Assembly (NCBI GenBank): GCA_002476495.1 | Contig: DLKL01000051.1 | Coordinates: 17,805 to 81,804, forward strand | Source: Lachnospiraceae bacterium UBA7589 | GTDB lineage: Bacteria; Bacillota; Clostridia; Lachnospirales; Lachnospiraceae | Length of the DNA: 64,000 nt | Reading direction: 5' to 3' | In this document: piece after piece, positions 1-7,631 of the stretch | Numbering within the stretch: position 1 is the first letter of the stretch | Layout of the letters: each line of letters begins with the position of its first letter | The notes under the pieces: model-generated | What the model saw: only the letters and a program-made list of their open reading frames with translations | Told to the model about the DNA's origin: nothing | The model's database searches: none | Program-made: the position numbers and the translations under genes

Positions 1-10
1 AAAAATGTGT

Positions 11-39
11 TTGATTTTATGTAAATTAGTCTATATAAT
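11..39 (+). promoter_or_regulatory. sigma-A promoter for xerD
   Basis: A TTGATT -35 box at 11-16 and a TATAAT -10 box at 34-39 are separated by 17 bases, close to the housekeeping consensus. They lie about 45 bases upstream of the recombinase start, so a short leader is expected. The call rests on sequence match alone. Confidence 0.65.
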
Positions 40-83
40 GTTAACATATACTTAAAATTGAGGGAAAACAAGGGGTTTGTGAC

Positions 84-974
84 ATGGTTCAGTATGTAGA
101 TAATTACATAGAATATTTAAATACAGTTAAACATGCCAGCAGTAATACTATTGCATCCTATAAAAGGGATTTGCTCAAGTTGTGCAATTATTTCAGGTCT
201 GTTGGTTGTAATACCCCTGGTGAAGTCAGTCCTACGGATTTGAATTCTTATGTTATTTTTTTAGAAAAAGGTGGAATGTCATCGGCTACTATATCTAGGA
301 GTATAGCAAGCATTAAATCATTTTTTATGTATATGCTGAAAAAGGGAATTGTCAAAGAGGATTTTGCCGAACAGTTGAAGCCTCCTAAGCTGGAAAAAAA
401 GCTGCCGGAAATATTATCTGTAGAAGAGGTTAATATTTTGCTGGAACAGCCCTCTAAGATTACTCCTAAGGAAATAAGGGATAAGGCCATGCTGGAACTT
501 TTGTATGCCACAGGTATGAGGGTTTCGGAACTGATTGCTCTTAAGGTTGAGGATGTCAATCTTGGAATGAATTACATATTTTGCAGGGATGGCGGAAAAG
601 AAAGGGTTATTCCTATAGAAAATGCAGCAAAAGCTGCATTGGAAAATTATATTAAAAATGCAAGACCAAACATGTGTGAGGATTGTAATTATTTGTTTAC
701 TAATCTTAAGGGACAACCTATGACAAGACAGGGCTTTTGGAAGCTGATTAAATCATATGCAAAAAGGGCAGGAATTGACAAGGATATTACACCGCATATG
801 ATAAGACATTCGTTTGCGGCTCATCTTGTTTCCAACGGAGCAGATTTAAAGGCTGTTCAGGAGATGCTCGGACATTCGGATATATCAACTACGCAGATTT
901 ACCTTAAAAGCAGACAAAGCAGAATAAAGGAAGAATATGATAAGGCTCATCCAAGGGCAGGAAAGCAGAAATAA
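84..974 (+). CDS. xerD: Tyrosine recombinase XerD
   Basis: This 296-residue protein is a site-specific tyrosine recombinase of the XerC/XerD group, which resolves chromosome dimers at the dif site during division. The N-terminal SAM-like core-binding domain covers roughly residues 1-95 and the catalytic domain 105-285. The catalytic set is complete: R146 (in TGMRVSEL), K172, H238 and R241 (HMIRH), H264 (LGHSD) and the nucleophile Y273. The length matches the family. The ATG follows an AAGGGG-type ribosome binding site. It has its own promoter and terminator, so it is a single-gene unit. XerC and XerD are hard to separate by eye; XerD is preferred because Clostridia often carry a lone XerD-type gene in such a place. 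There is no sign that it is a mobile-element integrase. Confidence 0.85.
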   Translation: MVQYVDNYIEYLNTVKHASSNTIASYKRDLLKLCNYFRSVGCNTPGEVSPTDLNSYVIFLEKGGMSSATISRSIASIKSFFMYMLKKGIVKEDFAEQLKPPKLEKKLPEILSVEEVNILLEQPSKITPKEIRDKAMLELLYATGMRVSELIALKVEDVNLGMNYIFCRDGGKERVIPIENAAKAALENYIKNARPNMCEDCNYLFTNLKGQPMTRQGFWKLIKSYAKRAGIDKDITPHMIRHSFAAHLVSNGADLKAVQEMLGHSDISTTQIYLKSRQSRIKEEYDKAHPRAGKQK

Positions 975-1001
975 GGAGTACATATGCACTCCTTATTTTT
1001 T
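969..1001 (+). terminator. Rho-independent terminator after xerD
   Basis: Arms AAATAAGGAGT (969-979) and ACTCCTTATTT (988-998) form an 11-bp stem with an 8-base loop, followed by a T run. The stem begins inside the last codons of xerD. Because it is A/T-flanked on both sides it may also serve the convergent aroC transcript. Confidence 0.8.
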
Positions 1002-1044
1002 GTGTTTCCCGGAACAATTTTCAAATTGGCATACTCGTATATTT

Positions 1045-2142
1045 TTATGAATAAACCTTGATCAAATTATCCAGTTTTGCAATTGCGTTTTCCATCATTA
1101 AATCAAGTATCGATATTGCACACATGGATTCTACCACAACCACGGCTCTTGGACCGATTATCGGGTCATGGCGCCCTTTGATTGAAAGGGATATTTCCCG
1201 GCTGTTTTTATCAACGGTCTGCTGCTCTTTAAATATTGATGGGGTAGGCTTGAAGGAAGCTCTTACAAGAATGTTGCTTCCGTCACTTATTCCTCCGAGT
1301 ATTCCCCCTGAATGATTAGTTGCTTTTTTAATATTACCATTGCTGTTTATAAAACTGTCATTGTTCTCTGATCCGAGAGCATAGGTGACATTGACACCAT
1401 CTCCGATTTCAACTGCCTTGACTGCACCTATAGACATAATTCCATGGGCCAAAATGGCATCAAGCTTATCAAAAACAGGTTCTCCTATTCCTGCGGGTAC
1501 ATTTTCTATAATACATTCCACAGATGAACCTATGGAGTCTGAATCAGCCATAATATCCTTAAGATAGGCAGAAGTCTCTTTTACACATTCACTATCAGGC
1601 ATGAAAAACGGATTTTGCATAATCTGATTTTTATCAAAACGGGAATAATCAATTATTTTTTTCCCTACAGAGCGGGTGTAGGCTGTGAGGCTTATGCCGA
1701 AGAAGGAAAGAACTGCTGACGCAATGGCTCCGGCAGCAACTCTGCCTATAGTCTCTCTGCCTGATGAACGTCCTCCTCCGCGGTAATCCCTGAAGCCGTA
1801 TTTTGAGTCATAAGAAAAATCTGCATGACCGGGTCTGTATGTGTATGCAATATTACCATAATCCTTTGAATGCTGGTCTTCGTTATATACCAGCATGGAA
1901 ATAGGAGTGCCGGTGGTTTTTCCTTCGAAAATTCCGGATAGAATTTGTACGGTATCGGATTCCTTTCTCCGGGTGGAGAAGCTGCTTTGACCCGGTTTTC
2001 TCCGGTCAAGGTATGCCTGTATATATTCCCGGGTAATCGGAACGCCGGACGGACAACCGTCTACAACCACTCCCAGGGCTGTTCCGTGGGATTCGCCCCA
2101 GGTGCTGATTCTGAATAATTTACCAAAAGTTGAGCCTGCCAT
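1045..2142 (-). CDS. aroC: Chorismate synthase
   Basis: AroC converts 5-enolpyruvylshikimate 3-phosphate to chorismate, the last common step of aromatic amino acid synthesis, using reduced FMN. The 365-residue length is normal. Family signatures are present: the N-terminal GESHG block (residues 16-20), RPGHAD (103-108), the Arg/Gly-rich FMN/substrate region RGGGRSSGRE (121-130) and a C-terminal RHDPIIGPRA block. The start is an ATG preceded by TAAGGATAATATT. It is transcribed alone, divergent from rpsO and convergent with xerD, but the fused aroE-aroK gene of the same pathway lies 0.6 kb away on the other strand. Confidence 0.95.
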   Translation of the reverse strand: MAGSTFGKLFRISTWGESHGTALGVVVDGCPSGVPITREYIQAYLDRRKPGQSSFSTRRKESDTVQILSGIFEGKTTGTPISMLVYNEDQHSKDYGNIAYTYRPGHADFSYDSKYGFRDYRGGGRSSGRETIGRVAAGAIASAVLSFFGISLTAYTRSVGKKIIDYSRFDKNQIMQNPFFMPDSECVKETSAYLKDIMADSDSIGSSVECIIENVPAGIGEPVFDKLDAILAHGIMSIGAVKAVEIGDGVNVTYALGSENNDSFINSNGNIKKATNHSGGILGGISDGSNILVRASFKPTPSIFKEQQTVDKNSREISLSIKGRHDPIIGPRAVVVVESMCAISILDLMMENAIAKLDNLIKVYS

Positions 2143-2171
2143 AATATTATCCTTAGAGTATAAATAGTAGT

Positions 2172-2206
2172 ATTATTTTATGTCCCTCTCCAGAGACATA
2201 AATAAT
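2172..2206 (-). repeat. Inverted repeat in the aroC leader region
   Basis: Arms ATTATTTTATGTC (2172-2184) and GACATAAATAAT (2195-2206) pair over 12 bp with one bulged base. The repeat sits 30 bases upstream of the aroC start in the aroC/rpsO divergent gap. It could be a leader hairpin of aroC mRNA or a DNA operator; nothing in the sequence decides between them. Confidence 0.4.
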
Positions 2207-2232
2207 ATAACATAGAAATTAGTACAGTCAAA

Positions 2233-2261
2233 GTTTTTTCTTTACATTTTTACAGACGTAT
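2233..2261 (+). promoter_or_regulatory. Probable rpsO promoter
   Basis: A TTTACA -35-like element near 2233 is followed after about 17 bases by TAATAT, overlapping a second TATAAT-like sequence. This would start a leader of roughly 80 bases that contains the hairpin described next. The exact -10 box is ambiguous. Confidence 0.45.
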
Positions 2262-2280
2262 GTTAATATAATCAAGCCGT

Positions 2281-2316
2281 TACTTAGTCAGTGGACACTC
2301 CGACCTTGACTCAGTA
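2281..2316 (+). promoter_or_regulatory. Hairpin in rpsO leader, possible S15 autoregulatory element
   Basis: TACT-x-AGTCA (2281-2290) pairs with TGACT-x-AGTA (2307-2316), giving a 9-bp stem with one mismatch just upstream of the AGGAGG at 2335-2340. Ribosomal protein S15 is known to repress its own mRNA through unrelated leader structures in several bacterial groups, so this position is suggestive. The hairpin is seen; its binding of S15 is inferred. Confidence 0.45.
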
Positions 2317-2349
2317 GCAGGATATATTATGTTTAGGAGGATTTGTAAT

Positions 2350-2616
2350 ATGATTACAACAGAGATGAAGAAAGAAATTATGGAAAAGTATGCCCGTACT
2401 GATGGAGACACAGGCTCACCTGAGGTACAGATAGCGTTGCTTACAGCGAGAATCAATGATCTCAATGAGCATTTCAAGACTCATCCTAAGGATCACCATT
2501 CAAGAAGAGGTCTTCTTAAGATGGTAGGTCAGAGAAGAAATCTTTTAGCTTACTTAAAGGATAAGGATATCGAGCGTTACAGAGCTCTTATTGAAAAGCT
2601 TGGACTTAGAAAGTAG
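2350..2616 (+). CDS. rpsO: 30S ribosomal protein S15
   Basis: This 88-residue protein is S15, which binds the central domain of 16S rRNA and helps assemble the platform of the small subunit. The family signature GDTGSPEVQ, the LNEHFKTHPKDHHSRRGLL block and the C-terminal YLKDKDIERYRALI helix are all present. The ATG at 2350 is chosen over an upstream in-frame ATG at 2329 because AGGAGG lies at 2335-2340 with correct spacing and the family begins with MIT-like residues. It is monocistronic, with a terminator directly downstream. Confidence 0.96.
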   Translation: MITTEMKKEIMEKYARTDGDTGSPEVQIALLTARINDLNEHFKTHPKDHHSRRGLLKMVGQRRNLLAYLKDKDIERYRALIEKLGLRK

Positions 2617-2633
2617 TCATGCCGGAAATGGTG

Positions 2634-2667
2634 AGGGGATGTCATAATATGGGCATCCCCTTTTTTG
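2634..2667 (+). terminator. Rho-independent terminator after rpsO
   Basis: AGGGGATG (2634-2641) pairs with CATCCCCT (2654-2661) around a 12-base loop, followed by six T residues. Confidence 0.85.
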
Positions 2668-2709
2668 TGCAGGAGTAAACATAGACTTTTAATTAAGAAG
2701 GGTGAAAAT

Positions 2710-4107
2710 ATGGAACTGATGAAATATGCCATTGAAGGCTATAAAAATGTAAAATCGGATAAATATATAGGAATTTTCGGAAATCCAATAAAGCATACCC
2801 TGTCACCGGTCATTCATAATACACTCAGTGAAAAACTTGGAATCGATGAAAAATATGTTCCATTTCATATAACAGGTAATCTGGGAGATGCAGTAAAGCT
2901 GGCTTATGATGAAGGTATACTTGGACTTAACATTACTGTGCCATATAAGCAGGAGGTTATACCCTTTCTGACAGATATCAGCCCGGAGGCAAGGGCTATA
3001 GGCGCGGTAAATACGCTGGTTAGAACTGACAAGGGATATAAGGGTTATAATACTGATATGCCCGGACTGGCAAGAGCTATTTTAAGTGAAGGCATATCGC
3101 TTATCGGTTCGAAGGTGGTTATTATCGGTGCGGGAGGTGCAGCAAGAGCAGTGAGTTATATGTGCCTCAGCAATAAAGCCACGGAAGTATTTATATTGAA
3201 CCGTACCTATGATAAGGCCAGAGAAATAGCGGATGATATGAATAAAATTTTTGATTGCAATACAGTAAAGCCGGTAGATGTGAAGAATTACAGAGATATA
3301 CCTGTGGACAGATATATATTTATTCAATGCACGTCAGTCGGTTTAAAGAAGGGGGACGGACTGCCGCTGATAAAGGATGATGAATTTTATAAAATGGCTT
3401 ATTGTGGTGTGGATTTAATATATAATCCTGCAAGAACAGATTTTATAAAGACAATAGAAAAATCCGGCGGTGTTACTCTTAATGGCTTAAAAATGCTTTT
3501 GTATCAGGGGATAATGGCATACGAGCTGTGGAATAATGTAAAAATATCCGGGGAGCTTACAAATCTGGTATATGATAAGCTTAAAAAATCACTTTACAGG
3601 AATAACATTGTTTTGACAGGCTTTATGGGCTCCGGTAAAACCACAGCAGGCAGATATATTGAAAAAGAATATGGATACACCTTTCTGGATACGGATGAAT
3701 ATATTGAAAAAAAGGAAGGCTGCACAATAAGTGAAATATTCAAAAAAAAGGGTGAAAAGTATTTTAGAAGCTTGGAAACAGAGATTCTTACGGAATTATC
3801 GGAAATTCTTGACAACACAGTTTTGTCAACCGGGGGAGGCATGCCGCTAAGGGAGGAAAATGCCGTGCTGCTTGAGAATATAGGAAAGGTTTTCTTTCTT
3901 GACGTTGAGGCAGATACTGTATACGAAAGACTTAAAGGGGATAAAAGCCGGCCGCTTCTTTTGAACTATGACTCTCCGGAAAGAATAAAAGCCCTGCTTA
4001 AAGAAAGGGCAACCTCTTATAAACAGGGAGCGGATTATATTATAAAGGCAGATAACAAATCCTGCCGGGATATATGCAGGGAAATAATAATGAAGCAGAA
4101 TCACTGA
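2710..4107 (+). CDS. Fused shikimate dehydrogenase / shikimate kinase (AroE-AroK)
   Basis: One 465-residue chain carries two consecutive shikimate-pathway enzymes. Residues about 15-290 are AroE (NADPH-dependent reduction of 3-dehydroshikimate), with the substrate motif NITVPYK (near 75-81) and the dinucleotide motif GAGGAARAV (near 140). Residues about 295-465 are AroK (ATP-dependent phosphorylation of shikimate), with the P-loop GFMGSGKTTAG (near 303), the shikimate-binding DTDEYIE, a GGG motif (STGGGMP) and RPLL. AroE product is AroK substrate, so fusion could couple the steps. Separate genes are usual; E-K fusions occur in some Clostridia. The ATG at 2710 has GGTGAAAAT upstream and is preferred to a TTG 45 bases earlier, which lies in the rpsO terminator. 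Confidence 0.93.
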   Translation: MELMKYAIEGYKNVKSDKYIGIFGNPIKHTLSPVIHNTLSEKLGIDEKYVPFHITGNLGDAVKLAYDEGILGLNITVPYKQEVIPFLTDISPEARAIGAVNTLVRTDKGYKGYNTDMPGLARAILSEGISLIGSKVVIIGAGGAARAVSYMCLSNKATEVFILNRTYDKAREIADDMNKIFDCNTVKPVDVKNYRDIPVDRYIFIQCTSVGLKKGDGLPLIKDDEFYKMAYCGVDLIYNPARTDFIKTIEKSGGVTLNGLKMLLYQGIMAYELWNNVKISGELTNLVYDKLKKSLYRNNIVLTGFMGSGKTTAGRYIEKEYGYTFLDTDEYIEKKEGCTISEIFKKKGEKYFRSLETEILTELSEILDNTVLSTGGGMPLREENAVLLENIGKVFFLDVEADTVYERLKGDKSRPLLLNYDSPERIKALLKERATSYKQGADYIIKADNKSCRDICREIIMKQNH

Positions 4108-4142
4108 GTATTTTTAAACGTCTTTCACGCTACGCTGATTAA

Positions 4143-4171
4143 TTGACATTATGTGGAATAAAGTATATAAT
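4143..4171 (+). promoter_or_regulatory. Strong sigma-A promoter for the repeat-protein genes
   Basis: TTGACA (4143-4148) and TATAAT (4166-4171) are perfect consensus boxes with the ideal 17-base spacer. The transcript would begin about 25 bases before the first repeat-protein gene, which has a strong AAAGGAGGAGG site. High expression is expected. Confidence 0.85.
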
Positions 4172-4201
4172 ATATGAAATAAAAAAGGAGGAGGCAGATA
4201 T

Positions 4202-5581
4202 ATGAAAGCAAATAAGTTAAAAAAACTGATGTATGCGTTGACCATGCCGGTTGTATTAATTATTCTTTCTGCTACCAGTCTAAGCGTTAAGGCAGAAGGC
4301 TGGAAAAACGATTCAAAAGGGTATTATTACTACTATGATGATGAAGGTAATTATTACAAGGATACAATAGCTGAAATCGGCAATAATTTGTATTACTTTG
4401 ACAGCAACGGATATATGGTTACCGGTTGGTATAAGAATGAGTCCGGAGAATGGTATTACGCAAATAAGCAGGGTATACTTATTACCGGATGGGTTCAGGC
4501 TGAGGGACAGTACTTTTATGTGGAAGACGGGCTGATGGCTCGTAACAAGTGGGTTGACGGTGAGAGATATTATGTAGGCTCCACCGGAGAGATGGTTACA
4601 CACAATGTTGCACCTTATACATATCCGGATGGCAGTGAAGCTTATTATTACCTGGATGCTACCGGAAGAGTTGGCACAAAGGAAGGCTGGAAGAAAGTTG
4701 TAGAACCGGCAGAATCAGCATGGACATATGTTGACAACAGAGGAAAAGTCAAAGAGGGATGGCTTTCCTTATCCGGCAAATGGTATTATATTGATTATGG
4801 CGTTATGGTATCAGGCGGAGTTTTTGAGATAGATGGAAAGAGATATGTATTCAACTGGTCAGGAGAAATGATTGTAAATGGCTGGTTTAACACATATTCC
4901 GGCTGGAAATACGGCAACTGGGTGTATGCAACATCTACCGGTGAATTAAAAACAGGCTGGCTGAAATATGGAAAGTCATGGTACTATTTCGATAAATACA
5001 GTGATATGAGAACCGGATTTTTTAGTGTTGAAGATGCTTCCGGTAATATAACAAAGTATTATGCAAAACCAACGGGAGAGCTGGTTTATGGCTGGTATCA
5101 TAAGCTTGAAAAGGATAATAAGGGGAGAATAACCGAGGATTATTGGGTTTACACAAATCCTTCCACCGGTGCAACATATACAGGATGGGTAAAGAAGGAT
5201 GGACAGTGGAAATATGTGGATGATAGCATAATGGTTTCGCGTTCAAGATGTATATGTCTTCAAAGAGATGATGATGGATGGTACATTGGTTCACCGAAAT
5301 TTGAAGATTATAAGGATTATGGACAATATAGTGAGGATTACACAAATTATATCAAAGCCAATACATATGTATTTGATATAAACGGCAATCTGGTTAATGG
5401 CTGGTATACAATTAAAACATCTACAGATACTCATAATTATTATGGAGATTCCAACGGCAGGGCATATAACGGATGGATAAAATCAAAAGGAAATTATTAC
5501 TACTTTGATAATGGATATATGCTTTCTAATACATATACCCCGGACGGATACTACGTAGATTATAACGGTATATGCCAATAG
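4202..5581 (+). CDS. Secreted cell-wall/glucan-binding repeat protein 1
   Basis: A 459-residue exported protein made almost entirely of tandem aromatic repeats of about 20 residues, with units such as GWYKNESGEWYYANKQG and YYFDSNGYMVTGW, typical of the choline-binding/glucan-binding (CW_binding_1) family. An N-terminal signal peptide of about 31 residues (Lys-rich start, hydrophobic stretch, cleavage near VKA-EG) is clear. No catalytic domain, LPXTG motif or membrane anchor is visible. Such repeats bind choline on teichoic acids or glucans in other species; the ligand here is unknown. It is probably a surface adhesin or wall protein. It is followed after 19 bases by a paralogue, so they form an operon. 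Confidence 0.82.
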   Translation: MKANKLKKLMYALTMPVVLIILSATSLSVKAEGWKNDSKGYYYYYDDEGNYYKDTIAEIGNNLYYFDSNGYMVTGWYKNESGEWYYANKQGILITGWVQAEGQYFYVEDGLMARNKWVDGERYYVGSTGEMVTHNVAPYTYPDGSEAYYYLDATGRVGTKEGWKKVVEPAESAWTYVDNRGKVKEGWLSLSGKWYYIDYGVMVSGGVFEIDGKRYVFNWSGEMIVNGWFNTYSGWKYGNWVYATSTGELKTGWLKYGKSWYYFDKYSDMRTGFFSVEDASGNITKYYAKPTGELVYGWYHKLEKDNKGRITEDYWVYTNPSTGATYTGWVKKDGQWKYVDDSIMVSRSRCICLQRDDDGWYIGSPKFEDYKDYGQYSEDYTNYIKANTYVFDINGNLVNGWYTIKTSTDTHNYYGDSNGRAYNGWIKSKGNYYYFDNGYMLSNTYTPDGYYVDYNGICQ

Positions 5582-5600
5582 GCGAGAGAGGAGAATATTT

Positions 5601-7367
5601 ATGTTAAGTAGGTATATTAAAAAAGGTATATATGCTTTGATTTTGCCATTAGTAATGGTATTTGTCCTTTCCGCAGGCATTATTGTGAATGCAGAGGATA
5701 AAACCGGCTGGAAGAATGATGGTAAGGGCTGGTATTATGTAGCATATGAAAGCGGAGAATATTATGTGAATTCTTACCAGGAAATAGATGGCAAGCTCTA
5801 TTACTTTGGCACAGACGGATATATGAAGACCGGATGGATAAAGTTTAGTGAGTATGGGACATATTTCTATGCGGATAATAACGGTGTATTAAAGGAGAAC
5901 GGATGGCTTCTTTATAAGGGTGAGTATTATTATTTTTCAGACAAATACATGGTGACCGGATTAGAAGAGATAGATGGAATTAAGTACTATTTTGCCGAAG
6001 ACGGGCATATGATAAAGGGATGGTACAAGGATTCTTCAGGAACATATCACCTTGCATACAAAAACGGCCATGCTGTAAGTGGCTGGTATCTTGAAAACGG
6101 TAAATATTACTATCTTGATGAATATTGCAACATGTATGAAGGTGGTGCATATTCCATTGATGATAAGTCGTATTACTTCGATGAAGACGGAGTACTAAGA
6201 ATCGGCTGGTTTAAGGATGAATGGGATAATGATAGGTATTCAGACAAGGATGGAGTCTTACATACAGGCTGGGTTAAATATGGAAAGGATTACTATTACA
6301 TAGATGAAGGGTATATGTGTAAATATACCTGGGTGTGTGACGGTAACTACTATGTTGACGGAGACGGAAAAATGATAAAGAACCAGCTGCAATATTACAG
6401 CTATGGAGATGGCACAGGTTCATATTACTATCTTGGAAGTGACGGTAAGGTAGTTACCAGTGCCGGCTGGAGGCAGACTGTTCCTACCAGAAGCAATGAA
6501 GATGTCAGAAGATGCTATTTAAGAAGAGGTGGCAGAGCTGCTGTAGGCTGGGAAAAAATAGGTACAAAGTGGTACTATTTCAATCATGATGGAACTCCTA
6601 ACACAGGTTTAACCACCATAGATGGTAAAAATTATATGTTTGATGCCCATGGTGCAATGGTTACAGGCTGGTACAATTATACAGCCAACTGGTATTATGG
6701 GGACAATTGGTATTATGCCGATTCAGATGGTAATCTCTATGACGGATTTCTTAAATATAACGGAAGCTGGTACTATTTTCTATCCGGGAAAATGTGCACA
6801 GGTGATATTGGTATATATGATGTATACGGAAATAGCACAAACTATTATGCAAAGTCATCAGGCGAGCTTGTATACGGATGGTATTGTGACGAAACTGTAG
6901 ATGCGTATGGACAGAAGTTTTCTTCATGGTATTACACAGACCCAAAGACAGGGCAAAGGTATACCGGATGGGTAAAATCAGGAAAAGACTGGTATTATAT
7001 TAATAATGCGCGTATGATAGAAAGTGGAAGTTATATATGTGCAGAACGTGAAGAAAACAGTTGGGAATTTAAAAATGCTCCAAAACGTGATAATTATATT
7101 TCTGAAATAGCTTTTGAAAGGGCATATGATGAATTCCTGAAGAATAATACATATGTATTTGATGATGATGGCAAATTAGTAAGTGGCTGGTATGTTATTG
7201 ATACAACGTTGTATAAAGATACATATTATGCCAAGGCGGACGGAAAAGGATATGACGGATGGTTGAAATCAGGGAAAAACTACTACTATTTCGAGCGTGG
7301 ACACATGCTTGTGGATTGTAATACACCTGACGGATATTATGTAGATGCAAATGGAGTTTGCAAATAA
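5601..7367 (+). CDS. Secreted cell-wall/glucan-binding repeat protein 2
   Basis: This 588-residue protein is a longer paralogue of the gene before it. It has a signal peptide (residues about 1-31, cleavage near VNA-ED) and then more than a dozen aromatic YYF/GW repeats through to the C-terminus. The last 100 residues (NTYVFD...GWY...YYFERGHML...PDGYYVDANG) closely mirror the end of protein 1, which shows tandem duplication. No enzyme domain is seen. The AGAGAGGAG site just upstream and the 19-base gap imply co-transcription from the strong promoter at 4143. Function is inferred to be wall or polysaccharide binding. Confidence 0.82.
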   Translation: MLSRYIKKGIYALILPLVMVFVLSAGIIVNAEDKTGWKNDGKGWYYVAYESGEYYVNSYQEIDGKLYYFGTDGYMKTGWIKFSEYGTYFYADNNGVLKENGWLLYKGEYYYFSDKYMVTGLEEIDGIKYYFAEDGHMIKGWYKDSSGTYHLAYKNGHAVSGWYLENGKYYYLDEYCNMYEGGAYSIDDKSYYFDEDGVLRIGWFKDEWDNDRYSDKDGVLHTGWVKYGKDYYYIDEGYMCKYTWVCDGNYYVDGDGKMIKNQLQYYSYGDGTGSYYYLGSDGKVVTSAGWRQTVPTRSNEDVRRCYLRRGGRAAVGWEKIGTKWYYFNHDGTPNTGLTTIDGKNYMFDAHGAMVTGWYNYTANWYYGDNWYYADSDGNLYDGFLKYNGSWYYFLSGKMCTGDIGIYDVYGNSTNYYAKSSGELVYGWYCDETVDAYGQKFSSWYYTDPKTGQRYTGWVKSGKDWYYINNARMIESGSYICAEREENSWEFKNAPKRDNYISEIAFERAYDEFLKNNTYVFDDDGKLVSGWYVIDTTLYKDTYYAKADGKGYDGWLKSGKNYYYFERGHMLVDCNTPDGYYVDANGVCK

Positions 7368-7377
7368 ATAAAAAAGG

Positions 7378-7410
7378 GAGTGAAAATAGCAATATTTTCA
7401 CTCTTTTTTT
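7378..7410 (+). terminator. Terminator after the repeat-protein operon
   Basis: GAGTGAAAATA (7378-7388) and TATTTTCACTC (7393-7403) form a perfect 11-bp stem with a GCAA tetraloop, followed by a run of T residues. Confidence 0.9.
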
Positions 7411-7487
7411 ATGTTTTTTTTAGTTTTGCATTTTATCAGCTTAAGACAATTTTAAGATATTTGTAAGATATTTGTATACTGAGATAC

Positions 7488-7516
7488 TTGAACAAAAAAA
7501 ACAGAAATGGTATAAT
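7488..7516 (+). promoter_or_regulatory. sigma-A promoter for pnp
   Basis: TTGAAC (7488-7493), a 17-base spacer and TATAAT (7511-7516) form a good housekeeping promoter. The start point should fall near 7523, just before the large hairpin in the pnp leader. Confidence 0.75.
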
Positions 7517-7527
7517 ATTACGAACTG

Positions 7528-7605
7528 CATTAAGATAAAACCGAGACTTCTGAAAATATTATTATTTAACGTGTGATATTTTCAGTTGTTTCGGATTTCT
7601 TAATG
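7528..7605 (+). promoter_or_regulatory. Long nested hairpin in the pnp leader
   Basis: Three stacked stems can form: CATTAAG/CTTAATG (7528-7534 with 7599-7605), CCGAGAC/GTTTCGG (7541-7547 with 7588-7594) and CTGAAAATAT/ATATTTTCAG (7550-7559 with 7576-7585). The inner two are separated only by a symmetric TT/TT internal loop. The structure ends 12 bases before the TAAGGAG of pnp. In E. coli the pnp leader has a long hairpin cut by RNase III, which lets PNPase degrade its own message; an equivalent role here is inference. Confidence 0.6.
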
Positions 7606-7631
7606 AAAAACTATAATAAGGAGAATATATT

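Noticed and set aside
84..974. The tyrosine recombinase as an integrase of a mobile element
   Set aside because: It has the Xer length and motifs, sits in a housekeeping region, and no attachment-site repeats, phage genes or insertion sequences are seen around it.
2665..2709. A longer N-terminus for the AroE-AroK fusion starting at TTG 2665
   Set aside because: This start falls in the T tract of the rpsO terminator and has no ribosome binding site; ATG 2710 fits the family.
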